Source: DATJLY01 sp963773665
Lineage (GTDB): Bacteria; Pseudomonadota; Alphaproteobacteria; ATCC43930; CGMCC-115725
Assembly (NCBI GenBank): GCA_963773665.1
Contig: CAVZBZ010000013.1
Coordinates: 558,001 to 622,000 of the forward strand
DNA length: 64,000 nt
Direction of reading: 5' to 3'
Made by a program: the position numbers and the translations under genes. This document shows positions 32,760 through 41,904 of the stretch, in pieces. Numbering within the stretch: position 1 is the stretch's first letter; the number at the start of each line of letters is the position of its first letter. The notes under the pieces were generated by a model. It made no database searches and was not told the origin of the DNA. It saw nothing but the letters and a program-made list of their open reading frames with translations.

Positions 32760-34118
32760 ATGCGGCAGGACGAGAGCTACAATGTCACCGCGGTCATCGA
32801 TGGCGCGCGCGTCAGCCCTTATCAGTGGATGGTGCTGGCGATCAGCCTCGTGACGGCGATGTTCGACGGCTACGACACGCAGGGCATTGCCTATGTCGCG
32901 CCGGTGATGGCGAAGGATCTCGGCATCAGCCCGGCGCAGCTTGGCCCGGTGTTCAGCGCCGGGCTTCTGGGCCTGACGCTTGGCGCCATCGTCTTCGGCA
33001 TGATGGCCGACAAGATCGGACGGCGGCAGGCGATCATCTGGCCCGTGGTGGTGTTTGGCGTGTTCTCGATCCTGACGCCGATGGGGCACAGCCTGACGAG
33101 CATCGTCGTGCTGCGCCTGCTTGCGGGCTTCGGATTGGGCGGCACGCTGCCGAGCGTCACGGCCTATGTCCTCGAATACTCGCCGCACCGCATGCGCGCG
33201 CTCCTCGTCAACAGCACCGGCGCCTTCTTCGCCTTCGGCTCGATCGTCGGCGGCGTGCTCGCCAACGCGCTCATTCCCACATTGGGCTGGCAATCGACAT
33301 TCTATGTGGGCGGCGTGGTGCCGCTTCTGTTCCTCGCCGTGATCGTGCCGTATCTCCCGGAATCGGTGCGCTTCCTGGTGCTCTCGGGCAAGGCGATGGA
33401 GCGGGTCGCCGGCATCATGCAGAAGTTGGTGCCGGACCGGAAATTTCCGCTCTCGGCGCGTTTCTCGCTCGAGCCGCAGCTTTCCGGCATCACCGTGAAG
33501 CACCTCTTCACCGAGGGGCGCGGATGGGGCACGGTGCTGATCTGGATCGCCTTCATCATGAATCTGTTCGTGCTGGTGTACATGATCTTCTGGATGCCGA
33601 CGCTGTTGCGCCAGGTCGGGCAGCCGCTCGATGTCGCGATCCGCGCCACCATCTTCTACGGCATCGGCGGCATCGTCGGCGGGCTGACGGTCGGCTGGAT
33701 CGCCGACCGCGTCGGCTCGCTCTATGGCGTGATGGCGGTGGCCTATGTCGGCGCGGCGGTGTTCATCACCGTGGCGGCCTTCTCGGTGCACGACACCTCG
33801 ATCCTGATCCCGGCCATGTTCATGACGGGCTTCAGCATCAATGGCGGGCAGCCGTCGCTCAACACCATTTCCGGCATCTTTTATCCGACCGCGATCCGCG
33901 CCACCGGCATCGGCTGGGCGCTGGGCGTAGGGCGGATCGGCGCGGTCGTGGGACCGATCGTTGGCGGCATCCTGGTCGGCGCGCACTTTGCCGTGCCGAC
34001 GGTGATCCTCGTCAACACGATCCCGGCCGTGATCGCCGCCATCGCCATCGTCGCGCTGCGCCAGCAGCAGAAGCGCCGAACGCAAGCGCATGCGGCGCCG
34101 GCCGCGGCGGCATCGTGA
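32760..34118 (+). CDS. MFS transporter, aromatic acid:H+ symporter-like (AAHS)
   Basis: A 452-residue 12-helix carrier. DGYDTQGIAYVAPVMAKDLG in helix 1 has the D-x-(Y/F)-D acidic motif of the aromatic-acid symporters (PcaK, BenK); motif A GMMADKIGRRQ follows helix 2, and PESVRFLV follows helix 6. Family knowledge gives uptake of benzoate-like acids with protons. The gene starts a run with LLM, hydrolase and SDR genes, which supports import of the substrate they process. Confidence 0.88.
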   Translation: MRQDESYNVTAVIDGARVSPYQWMVLAISLVTAMFDGYDTQGIAYVAPVMAKDLGISPAQLGPVFSAGLLGLTLGAIVFGMMADKIGRRQAIIWPVVVFGVFSILTPMGHSLTSIVVLRLLAGFGLGGTLPSVTAYVLEYSPHRMRALLVNSTGAFFAFGSIVGGVLANALIPTLGWQSTFYVGGVVPLLFLAVIVPYLPESVRFLVLSGKAMERVAGIMQKLVPDRKFPLSARFSLEPQLSGITVKHLFTEGRGWGTVLIWIAFIMNLFVLVYMIFWMPTLLRQVGQPLDVAIRATIFYGIGGIVGGLTVGWIADRVGSLYGVMAVAYVGAAVFITVAAFSVHDTSILIPAMFMTGFSINGGQPSLNTISGIFYPTAIRATGIGWALGVGRIGAVVGPIVGGILVGAHFAVPTVILVNTIPAVIAAIAIVALRQQQKRRTQAHAAPAAAAS

Positions 34119-34149
34119 CATTCCCGGAAATTTGCAAGGACGAGGTCAG

Positions 34150-35235
34150 ATGAAATTCGCGCATTTCGCCCATGTCTGGGGCAAGGACGGCATGACGCCG
34201 GCCGAGCGCTATGCCCAGCTCTGGCGCGAGCTGAGCTTATGCGACGAGCTGGGATTCGATTACGGCTTCTGCGTCGAGCATCATTTCCGGCCCGACGAAA
34301 GCTGGATGTCGGCACCCGGCCTCTACAGCGTCGCGGCCGGCGCGCGCACGAAGCGCATCCGGTTGGGCGGCATGGGCCATATCGTGCCGCTGCACAACGC
34401 GCTCCGGCTGACCGAGGAGATCGCGCTCGCCGACCAGATGATCGGCGGCAGGCTCGAAGTGGGTTTGGTGCCGGGGATCACGCCCGAAAATTTCCGCCCC
34501 TTCGGCGTGCCCTACGAGACGCGGCGCGAGGTGACGCTCGAATTCGTAGACTTCCTCAAGACCGCCTATGCGGCCAAGGATTTCTTCGATTTCGGCGGGA
34601 AATTCCATCGCGCCGAGCATGCGCGGCTCGCGGTGATGCCGGCGCAGCACCCGCACCCGCCGCTGTGGATCGAGACGCGCGATCCCCCGACGCTCGATTT
34701 CTGCGCCGAGCACGGCATCAACACCGGATATTTCTTCCTCTATCCGCGCGAGGATGCGGCGCCCCGCTATCGCCAGTTCCTCGAGAAATGGCGGGCCAAG
34801 GGATGGAAGGAAAAGCCGCGCATCGCCTATTCCTGCATCTGCTATGTCGACGAGACGGACGACAAGGCGCTCAGGAAACTCGACGCGGCGGGCGCAGCAT
34901 ATCGCGGCTTCCTGCCGCCGACGAAGAACCGCGCCGAGCTCGAGGCGGCGCTCGAGGCGAACGGCAAGCGCTTCGAGGCGCGGGGCGAGCCGGGCGCGGC
35001 CGAGGTCGCGCGCCATCTCGTCAACGGCAAATGGCAATACGAGCGCGACCTGCTGCTCGTGGGCTCGCCCGACACGGTGGCGCGAAAGCTGAAGCAGATC
35101 GCCACCGAGGGCGTGTTCAACACGTTCTTCGCAGAGTTCAATTTCGGCAACCTGCCCGAAGAGGATCTGATCCGCTCGATCCGCCTCTTCGGCACCGAGG
35201 TGATGCCGCGCCTGCGCGATTTCGAGCCGTTCTAG
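34150..35235 (+). CDS. LLM class flavin-dependent oxidoreductase, LLM-2
   Basis: A 361-residue luciferase-family protein (KFAHFAHVWGK, FCVEHHFRPDESW, RLEVGLVPGITPENF). It keeps the EHH motif but lacks the WPRPYQQPHPP block of LLM-1 and LLM-3, having MPAQHPHPPLWIE instead, so it is a more distant member. It lies 31 bases after the MFS gene and 8 bases before the Cys hydrolase, in one likely operon. Confidence 0.88.
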   Translation: MKFAHFAHVWGKDGMTPAERYAQLWRELSLCDELGFDYGFCVEHHFRPDESWMSAPGLYSVAAGARTKRIRLGGMGHIVPLHNALRLTEEIALADQMIGGRLEVGLVPGITPENFRPFGVPYETRREVTLEFVDFLKTAYAAKDFFDFGGKFHRAEHARLAVMPAQHPHPPLWIETRDPPTLDFCAEHGINTGYFFLYPREDAAPRYRQFLEKWRAKGWKEKPRIAYSCICYVDETDDKALRKLDAAGAAYRGFLPPTKNRAELEAALEANGKRFEARGEPGAAEVARHLVNGKWQYERDLLLVGSPDTVARKLKQIATEGVFNTFFAEFNFGNLPEEDLIRSIRLFGTEVMPRLRDFEPF

Positions 35236-35243
35236 GTGAGGCG

Positions 35244-36011
35244 ATGCTGAACGAGAGCGTTATCGAAATAAGCGGCGTGAAGCTCAATCTGCGGCGCGGC
35301 GGAGCGGGCGCGCCGCTTCTTTACCTGCACGGCGCGCAGGGTTTCTACGGCGCGGAGGCGGCCCTCGATCTGCTCCAGCGGCGGTTTGCGGTGCTGGCGC
35401 CCGATCATCCGGGGTTCGGCCGCTCCGATACGCCGGACCTGATCGACGACGTGGCCGACCTCTCGTTCTTCTATCTCGATTTTTTGCAGAAGCTCGGACT
35501 CGAGCGCGTGACCGTGGTCGGCCATTGCCTCGGCGGCTGGACCGCGCTTGAAATGGCGGTGCGCTCGACCGCGCGGATCGGCGCGCTGGTGCTGGCGGCC
35601 CCGGCCGGCATCCGCGTTCCGGGCGTGCCGCGCGCCGACATGTTCATCTGCACGCCGGACGAGCTTGGCCGCATGCTGTTCGCCGGCACGGCGGGCGAGA
35701 GCTGGGCCGCCGAGCAGAACGCATCGCCCGAGCTTCAGGAAATTTTCGACAAGAACCGGTTTGCCGCGGCGAAACTGTGCTGGCAGCCGCGCCTGTTCGA
35801 TCCGAAGCTGGAAAAATGGCTGCACCGCATCGACCGCCCAACCCGCATCCTGTGGGGCGAGGCGGACCGGATCATTCCGCAGGCATATGGCAAAAAACTC
35901 GCCGAGCTGATCGCGGGGGCGAGCCTCGCCGCGCTGCCGCGCGTCGGTCACATGCTGCCCGCCGAGGCGCCCGAAGAATTGGCCGGCGCGGCCGGGGAAT
36001 TCGCGCCATGA
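35244..36011 (+). CDS. alpha/beta hydrolase with cysteine in the nucleophile position
   Basis: A 255-residue paralogue of the hydrolase at 5433. HPGFGRSDTPDLIDDVADLSFFYLDF aligns closely with that protein. The nucleophile elbow reads GHCLGGW, so Cys95 stands where the paralogue has Ser94; acid (LWGEADRII) and His (RVGHMLPAEAP) are kept. A Cys-His-Asp triad is known from dienelactone hydrolases but unusual in this branch. The stop overlaps the next LLM by ATGA. Confidence 0.9.
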   Translation: MLNESVIEISGVKLNLRRGGAGAPLLYLHGAQGFYGAEAALDLLQRRFAVLAPDHPGFGRSDTPDLIDDVADLSFFYLDFLQKLGLERVTVVGHCLGGWTALEMAVRSTARIGALVLAAPAGIRVPGVPRADMFICTPDELGRMLFAGTAGESWAAEQNASPELQEIFDKNRFAAAKLCWQPRLFDPKLEKWLHRIDRPTRILWGEADRIIPQAYGKKLAELIAGASLAALPRVGHMLPAEAPEELAGAAGEFAP

Positions 36012-37198
36012 AGGTGCTGTTCTTCCACCTCATGCCGTATGCCTATCTCGACCTGAATTATCAGGAGAAATACCGCACCGACTGGGTCGTGCTGCCGAAC
36101 ACCTATTTCGATCCGGTGAAAGGGCACGAGCTTTACAACCGCTATCTCGACGAGCTGGAACTGGCGGCGGAGCTGGGTTTCGACGGCATCTCGGTCAACG
36201 AGCATCACCAGAACGCCTATGGCCTGATGCCGTCGCCGATCGTGATGGCGGCGGCGCTCGCGCGGCGCGTCAAGACCGCCAAGATCGCGATCCTCGGCAA
36301 CGCGTTCGGCCTGCGCGAGCATCCGCTGACCCTGGCCGAGGAGCACGCGATGATCGACGTGCTGACCGGCGGCCGGCTCATCAGCGGCATGGTGCGTGGC
36401 ATCGGCGCCGAATATTTCTCGTTCGGCGCCAATCCCGCCTTCTCGCACGCGCGCTTTCAGGAGGCGCACGATCTCGTGGTGCAGGCGTGGACGCGGCCCG
36501 GACCGTTCGCGTTCGAGGGCAAGCACTATCACTTCGAATACGTGAATTTGTGGCCCAGGCCCTATCAGCAGCCGCACCCGCCCATTTGGTGCCCCTCGCT
36601 CGGCAGCACCGAGACGGTCGAATGGGCGAGCCACCCGAAACGCCGCTATGTCTATATCCAGAATTTCAGCCCGGTCGCGGCGGTGGTGCGTTATCTCAAC
36701 ATGTACCGCGACACGGCCGAGCGCGTGCACGGCTATACCGCGTCGTCGGAGCAGATCGGCTGGGCCGCGCCGATCTATGTCGCCGAAACCGACGCGCGGG
36801 CGGTCGAGGAGGCGCGCCCGCACATCGAGGCGCTGTTCACCAAGTACCTGACCCTGCCGTTCGAGATGCTGTTCCCGCCCGGCTATCTCTCGGCGCAGTC
36901 GCTCAAAAACATGCGCGCGGTGCGCCGGCCGGCGCTCCAGGGCGGCAAGGTGTCGATCGAAGGGCTGATGGAGAACGGCATTTTTCTATGCGGCTCGCCC
37001 GACACGGTGCGGCAGAAACTCGTCGACAGCCATCATGTGCTTGGCTTCCAGAATTTTCTGGCCGTGCTGCAGTTCGCGACCTTGCCGCGCGCGCTTACCG
37101 AGAAAAATCTGCGGATTTTCGCGCGCGAGGTGCTGCCGGCGCTGCAAGGCCTCGCCGACAAGGATTATGCCGGCCGCGCCGCAGCGGCCGCGCAATAG
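36008..37198 (+). CDS. LLM class flavin-dependent oxidoreductase, LLM-3
   Basis: A 396-residue luciferase-family protein sharing with LLM-1 the beginning MKVxxF, NEHHQNAYG, the FGLREHPLTLAEE stretch and WPRPYQQPHPPIW. The C terminus is a run of Ala. Its ATG overlaps the hydrolase stop. The hydrolase-LLM pair here therefore repeats the pair at 5433-7393. Confidence 0.9.
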   Translation: MKVLFFHLMPYAYLDLNYQEKYRTDWVVLPNTYFDPVKGHELYNRYLDELELAAELGFDGISVNEHHQNAYGLMPSPIVMAAALARRVKTAKIAILGNAFGLREHPLTLAEEHAMIDVLTGGRLISGMVRGIGAEYFSFGANPAFSHARFQEAHDLVVQAWTRPGPFAFEGKHYHFEYVNLWPRPYQQPHPPIWCPSLGSTETVEWASHPKRRYVYIQNFSPVAAVVRYLNMYRDTAERVHGYTASSEQIGWAAPIYVAETDARAVEEARPHIEALFTKYLTLPFEMLFPPGYLSAQSLKNMRAVRRPALQGGKVSIEGLMENGIFLCGSPDTVRQKLVDSHHVLGFQNFLAVLQFATLPRALTEKNLRIFAREVLPALQGLADKDYAGRAAAAAQ

Positions 37199-37210
37199 AG
37201 GGAGGACGAC

Positions 37211-37966
37211 ATGGCACGACTTTCCGGAACCTCGGCGATCGTCACGGGCGCTGCGCAGGGCATCGGCGCGCATTACGCCAAGGCGCTGGCATCCGAAGGG
37301 GCCAAAGTGAGTCTCTGCGATGTCGATGCGCCCGACGCGGTGGTGAAGGCGATCAAGGAAGCAGGCGGCACCGCCATCGGCCGCGTGTGCGATGTGACCG
37401 ATGCGAAAGCGGTGGCAGCCTTGGTGCGCGCGACCGACGAGGCGTTCGGCGGCGTCCAGGTGCTGGTCAACAACGCCGCGCTGTTCGGCAAGATTGCGCA
37501 GAAGCCGTTCATGGAAATCCCGTCCGAGGAATGGGACCGCGTCATGACGGTCAACACGCGCGGGCCGTTCGAATGCGTCAAGGCGGTCTTCCCGGTGATG
37601 CAGCGCCAGGGCTATGGCAAGATCATCAACGTGGCGTCCGGCACGGTCTTCAAGGGCACGCCGATGATGCTGCATTACGTGAGCTCCAAGGGCGCGGTCG
37701 TCGCGATGACGCGGGCGATGGCGCGCGAATTGGGCGACCACGGCATCCGCGTCAATGCGATCGCGCCCGGGCTTACCTTGAGCGAGGTGGTGAAAGGGCG
37801 GAACGACTATGGCGCGATGCGCGCCGTCAACATCCAGAGCCGTGCCTTGAAGCGCGACGAGGAGCCCGAGGACCTCGTCGGCACGGTCATTTTCCTGGCC
37901 TCCCACGACAGCGACTTCATGACCGGCCAGACCATGCTCGTCGACGGCGGCTCGGCGATGCATTAG
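37211..37966 (+). CDS. SDR family oxidoreductase
   Basis: A 251-residue classical SDR: TGAAQGIGAHYA, NNAALFGK, VASGT (Ser), HYVSSKGAV (Tyr, Lys) and the end SDFMTGQTMLVDGGSAMH. GGAGG precedes the ATG. It closes the operon MFS-LLM-hydrolase-LLM-SDR and could oxidise the alcohol released by the hydrolase; this is inferred from context. Confidence 0.92.
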   Translation: MARLSGTSAIVTGAAQGIGAHYAKALASEGAKVSLCDVDAPDAVVKAIKEAGGTAIGRVCDVTDAKAVAALVRATDEAFGGVQVLVNNAALFGKIAQKPFMEIPSEEWDRVMTVNTRGPFECVKAVFPVMQRQGYGKIINVASGTVFKGTPMMLHYVSSKGAVVAMTRAMARELGDHGIRVNAIAPGLTLSEVVKGRNDYGAMRAVNIQSRALKRDEEPEDLVGTVIFLASHDSDFMTGQTMLVDGGSAMH

Positions 37967-38034
37967 CCGCTGGATGGAAGCGGTATGGCACCGTAGAATG
38001 GCGTTTGGTGGCTGCGGAATTGAGGTTAACTCAT

Positions 38035-38277
38035 TTGCCGGCCGTTTTTCGATACAAGGGCATTCGCTTTCACTTCTTTTCGAACGAGGGAAGCCCGCGT
38101 GAGCCGATCCATATCCACGCTGATGCGCCCGATGGCGAAGCGAAATTCTGGCTTCGTCCGCAAGTGCGGGTCGCGGAAAGCGTCGGTTTCAGCCGGCAGG
38201 CGCTGCTTGAATTGATCGAGGTGGTCGAACAGCATCGCGCGGAGATCGAAAGGGCATGGCATGAGCATTTCGGCTAG
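38035..38277 (+). CDS. DUF4160 domain protein
   Basis: An 80-residue protein that matches DUF4160 along its length: PAVFRYKGIRFHFFSNEG, then HIHADAPDGEAKFWL and the end EIERAWHEHFG. The start is TTG at 38035, preceded by TTGAGG about 10 bases upstream; it matches the family N terminus (MPTV...). It overlaps the DUF2442 gene by 17 bases. Such pairs are widespread and have been proposed to be toxin-antitoxin-like; no activity is known to me. Confidence 0.82.
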   Translation: MPAVFRYKGIRFHFFSNEGSPREPIHIHADAPDGEAKFWLRPQVRVAESVGFSRQALLELIEVVEQHRAEIERAWHEHFG

Positions 38278-38518
38278 ATCGGTTCACTTCGACGACTCAA
38301 CGATGTGGGTCGAGCTTTCCGATGGGCGAAGCCTCGGCGTTCCGCTCGCCTGGTTTCCGCGACTGCTCCGCGCCACGCCCGAGCAAAGGGAACGCTGCCG
38401 CATCAGCGTGACAGGTCGCGGTCTGCACTGGGACGAACTCGATGAGGATATATCGGTGCCCGGCTTGCTCGCCGGGAAGGGCGACGTGACGCAATCGCAA
38501 GTGACGGCGGCGAAATAG
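38261..38518 (+). CDS. DUF2442 domain protein
   Basis: An 85-residue DUF2442 protein: VELSDGRSLGVPLAWFPRLLRATPEQR followed by GLHWDELDEDISVPGLLAG, the family hallmark. The start lies inside the DUF4160 gene, so both are coupled. The residues after GLLAG (KGDVTQSQVTAAK) are unconserved. Confidence 0.85.
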   Translation: MSISARSVHFDDSTMWVELSDGRSLGVPLAWFPRLLRATPEQRERCRISVTGRGLHWDELDEDISVPGLLAGKGDVTQSQVTAAK

Positions 38519-38541
38519 GCTATCTGCCAGGAGATTAAGAC

Positions 38542-39766
38542 ATGGATTCGACGTTCCGCGATCCCGCGCTGGAGACGTTCGATACGAGCCGGCTCCTCGC
38601 CAATGCGCGCGAGCAGGCGGCCAAGCGCCGGTACGAAGACTTCATGATCGTCGATGTCGACGCGCATCATTACGAGAACGAGAATTACGCCGAGATCACC
38701 GATTTCATCGAGGATCCGGTGTTCCGCAACGAGGCGCGGATGCAGGGCTGGGGCCGCACCGGCGTGGCGCAGCCCGAGGCGAACTACCAGAACATGGGCG
38801 GCCGCATCACCCGCATCTTCCAGCGCGGCGCCGAGAAGGTGCCGGGGGCGCCGCACCGCGACATCACGCTGACGAAGCGCTGGATGGACGGGATGGGGGT
38901 CGACGTCATCTGCCTCTTCCCGACGCCGATGCTCACGCTTGGCATGAACCCGCGGCCCGACGCCGAGGTGCAGCTCGGCGCGGGCCTATAACCGCTGGCT
39001 CTGCGACAAGGTCCTGGCGGCCGAGCCGCGCATCCGCTCGATGCTCTACCTGCCCTTCAACCATCCCGAGGGCAGCATCAAGATGATCGAGGATTTCGCC
39101 GACAAGCCGGGCGTCATCGGCTTCATGGTGACGAGCCCGCGCGAGCGCGGCGTGTTCGACAACGCCTATATGCGGCTTTACGCGATGCTCGAGGAGCGCG
39201 GCTTGCCGCTGGCCTTTCACGGCGGCTTCTCCTGGGCCGAGCAGTCGTTCAAGCTCGCCAACCGCTTCATCGTCGTGCATGCGCTGGGCTTTACCTTTTT
39301 CAACATGCTGCATCTCTCGAACTGGGTGATGAACGCGCTGCCCGAGCGCTTCCCCAAACTCAAGGTGGTGTGGATCGAAAGCGGCCTCGCCTGGGTCCCG
39401 TTCCTGATGCAGCGGCTCGACAACGAATACATGATGCGCACCTCGGAAGCGCCCGGCCTCAAGAAGAAGCCGTCCGACTACATGCGCGACATGTTCTTCA
39501 CGACGCAGCCGATGGAGGCGGTCGAGAACCGCGAGGCGCTCGAACTCACCTTCAAGATGATGAAGGCCGAGACGCAGCTCCTCTATTCCTCCGATTATCC
39601 GCACTGGGACATGGATCTGCCGAGCGTGATCTACGACCTGCCGTTCCTGTCGCAGGACGGCAAGCGCAACATCCTGGGCGAAAACGCGCGGCGCCTCTTC
39701 AAGCTCGACCCGCTGCTGTCGGAGCAGAAGCTGCAGCGCAAGGCCGCGCGCAGCGCGGCGCAATGA
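38542..39766 (+). pseudogene. amidohydrolase-2 family metal-dependent hydrolase, frameshifted
   Basis: Two frames together give one full TIM-barrel amidohydrolase of about 408 residues. The first (38542-38991) starts the protein and carries DVDAHHYENENY, the His-rich metal motif after strand 1. The second, entered at about 38980, reads RAYNRWLCDKVLAAEPRIRSML, then AFHGGFSW, HALGF and the terminal SSDYPHWDMD. The break falls in GGCGCGGGCC, a slippery GC run, and needs one base removed (or two added). Family members hydrolyse or decarboxylate aromatic or cyclic acids. It is either a recent pseudogene or a sequencing error; all catalytic positions survive. Confidence 0.85.
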
Positions 39767-39782
39767 CAGGGAGGGGGCAGGG

Positions 39783-40781
39783 ATGATCGCACGGCGTAAG
39801 ATTTTGGGCGTCGCGCTCGCCGCCGTCGCGGCGCCGGCGATCGTGCGCACCGCGCGCGCGGCCGAGAAGGTGACGGTCATCACGCCGTTCGGCTTCGATG
39901 CCGATTTCATCGACATGATGAACGCCTATTCGGGCGGGCATTTCGCCAAGGAAGGGCTCGACGCGCAGGTGCTGGGCGCGCCCGGCACGGTGCAGCACAT
40001 CCAGCAGGTGATCGCCGGCAAGGCCGATTTCGGCCGCTTCTCCGGCATCGACTTCATCCGTGTCGTGGCGACCAAGGACGCGCCCTTGAAGGCGGTCGCG
40101 ACGATGCGGCAGAATTTGGGCTTCCGCGTCGTCAGCCTCAAGGACAAGCCGGTGAAGACCGGCGCGGACCTCAAGGGCAAGCTGGTCGGCATCCTGTCCT
40201 ATGGCGGCACGACCGAGACCATGATCGAAGTCATCATGGCAAAGGCCGGCCTCGGCAAGGACGACGCGAAGCTGCTTGTCACCGGCAACAGCCCCGGCGA
40301 GGTCGATCTCATCCACCAGGGACGGATCGACTGTTTCATCTGCACCTATCCCGTTTATTTCGCGCTGAAGGAAAGCGGCCAGCCGCTCGAGTTCCTGTCG
40401 GTCGATGAGGCGGTGCCGGCGCCGGGCCAGGTGTGGCATGGGCTGCGCACGACGATCGAACAAAAGCCCGAACTCACGCTCAAGGTGCTGCGCGCGCTCA
40501 AATCCTCGATCGACGAGATCATGACGAAACCGCTGGAGCCGATCTTCGAGCGCGCGATCAAGGATTTCGAGATTCCCGGCGCCAAGGACGTGGCGCTCCT
40601 GGCGAAGCAGGAGAGACAGGCGATCGCCGACAATTTCGTTCTCGACGGGCGCAAGGACACGCTCCTGCGCAACCTGCCCGAACGCTGGCAGGCGGGCTGC
40701 GATGCGCTGCGCCAGGTGGGCTTCGCCGACGTCAAGGACCCGTCCGTGCTCTATACGAACGCGTTCGTCGACAAACTCTAG
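39783..40781 (+). CDS. ABC transporter substrate-binding protein (NMT1/SsuA/TauA-like), orphan
   Basis: A 332-residue periplasmic binding protein. The N terminus has a Tat-like RRKILG followed by a hydrophobic stretch and cleavage after ARAA. The mature part has the type-II fold with HFAKEGLDAQVLGAPGTVQHIQQVIAGKADFGRFSGID. No permease or ATPase gene follows; the next gene is convergent. It lies 16 bases after the amidohydrolase, so it may capture that enzyme's substrate for a transporter elsewhere. Confidence 0.88.
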   Translation: MIARRKILGVALAAVAAPAIVRTARAAEKVTVITPFGFDADFIDMMNAYSGGHFAKEGLDAQVLGAPGTVQHIQQVIAGKADFGRFSGIDFIRVVATKDAPLKAVATMRQNLGFRVVSLKDKPVKTGADLKGKLVGILSYGGTTETMIEVIMAKAGLGKDDAKLLVTGNSPGEVDLIHQGRIDCFICTYPVYFALKESGQPLEFLSVDEAVPAPGQVWHGLRTTIEQKPELTLKVLRALKSSIDEIMTKPLEPIFERAIKDFEIPGAKDVALLAKQERQAIADNFVLDGRKDTLLRNLPERWQAGCDALRQVGFADVKDPSVLYTNAFVDKL

Positions 40782-41845
40782 GCTTCGACCGGCGTCTCGC
40801 GCGAGGCCGCGACCCATTCGCGCCACAGCGTGACCAGCGCCGCCATGATCGCGGGGCCGAGGAAAAGTCCCACGAGGCCGAACCCCTCGAGCCCGCCCAG
40901 AATGCCGAGCAGCACCCAAAGGAACGGCAGCTTCGCCGCGCCGCCGATCAGCACCGGGCGCACGAAATGGTCGGCGACGAACACGACGACGGCGCCGATG
41001 CCGAGCAGCACGAGCGCGGGCGCCGCCCCGTCCTGCGTGAGCAGCACGATCGCGCCGAGCCCGAAGACGAGGGGCGCGCCGAACGGGATCATGGCGAGAA
41101 CCGCGGTAGCACCGCCGTAGAGCGCCGCATGCGGCAGGCCGAGCACGGCATAGGCCACGGCCAGAATCGCGCCCTCGCCGAGCCCGACGAGGACGAGGCC
41201 GTTCACCGTGCCGCGGATCGCGTGCACCATCTGCAAGCCGACGCGCCGTCCCTGGGGCCCCACGAGGCGCACGACCAGCGCCTCGATGTCGCGCACCAGC
41301 CGCGCGCCGTCGCGGTAGAGAAAGAACAGCGTCAGGAGCGTGAAGACCAGCACGGTCGAGCGGCGCGCGAGCTGCTGGCCCAAGGTGCGCGTCCAGTCGA
41401 TCACGACGCCGCGGTCGAGCCGCCCGAGCAACTCCTGCGCCCCTCGCGGGTCGGCGAGATTGGTCTGCCACCAGCGCGCGGCATAGGCACCGAAGCGCGG
41501 AATTTCGGCAAGCCACTGCGGCGTCGGCAGGCCGTTCTGTTCGAGCTCGGGCAGCGCCCGCGCGACGAATAGCGTCTCGCGGCCGAGCTCGATCGCCATG
41601 AGCGCGACCGGCACCAGGAAGACCAATCCAACGGTCAGCGTAAAGGCGAGCGGCGCCACCATGTTCTCGCGCCGCCGCGCCCCAACGAAGCGCTTGAAGC
41701 CGCCGTAAAGCGGCCAGGTCGCGATCGCGAAGATGGTCGCCCACAACAGCGCCGGAATGAAGTCCCACAGAATCCACAGGCCAAGCCCGGCGAGCGCCGC
41801 GGTGACGGCGAGGCGGGCGTTGCGCTGTACGGGCTGACGGTCCAT
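40778..41845 (-). CDS. AI-2E family transporter (PerM-like)
   Basis: A 355-residue membrane protein with about 7-8 helices of the AI-2E_transport family: LWDFIPALLWATIFAIATWPLY, the long periplasmic-side amphipathic region, GLGEGAILAVAYAVLGLPHAALYGG, AMIPFGAPLVFG and the end GLVGLFLGPAIMAALVTLWREW. An ATG at 41866 would add 7 residues; 41845 is preferred because MDRQPVQRNARL starts like relatives. The stop overlaps the preceding gene's stop by 4 bases. The transported substrate is unknown, and the family name should not be taken literally. Confidence 0.88.
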   Translation of the reverse strand: MDRQPVQRNARLAVTAALAGLGLWILWDFIPALLWATIFAIATWPLYGGFKRFVGARRRENMVAPLAFTLTVGLVFLVPVALMAIELGRETLFVARALPELEQNGLPTPQWLAEIPRFGAYAARWWQTNLADPRGAQELLGRLDRGVVIDWTRTLGQQLARRSTVLVFTLLTLFFLYRDGARLVRDIEALVVRLVGPQGRRVGLQMVHAIRGTVNGLVLVGLGEGAILAVAYAVLGLPHAALYGGATAVLAMIPFGAPLVFGLGAIVLLTQDGAAPALVLLGIGAVVVFVADHFVRPVLIGGAAKLPFLWVLLGILGGLEGFGLVGLFLGPAIMAALVTLWREWVAASRETPVEA

Positions 41846-41904
41846 GGCGCCGGCAGTATAGACCATGATAGAAAAGGAGGCTTCTCAGCGCCGGAGTCGA
41901 ACCC

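Noticed and set aside
40778..41845. Interpretation of the AI-2E family protein as an autoinducer exporter
   Set aside because: The family name derives from one E. coli member and its members move diverse substrates; no quorum-sensing genes are nearby.
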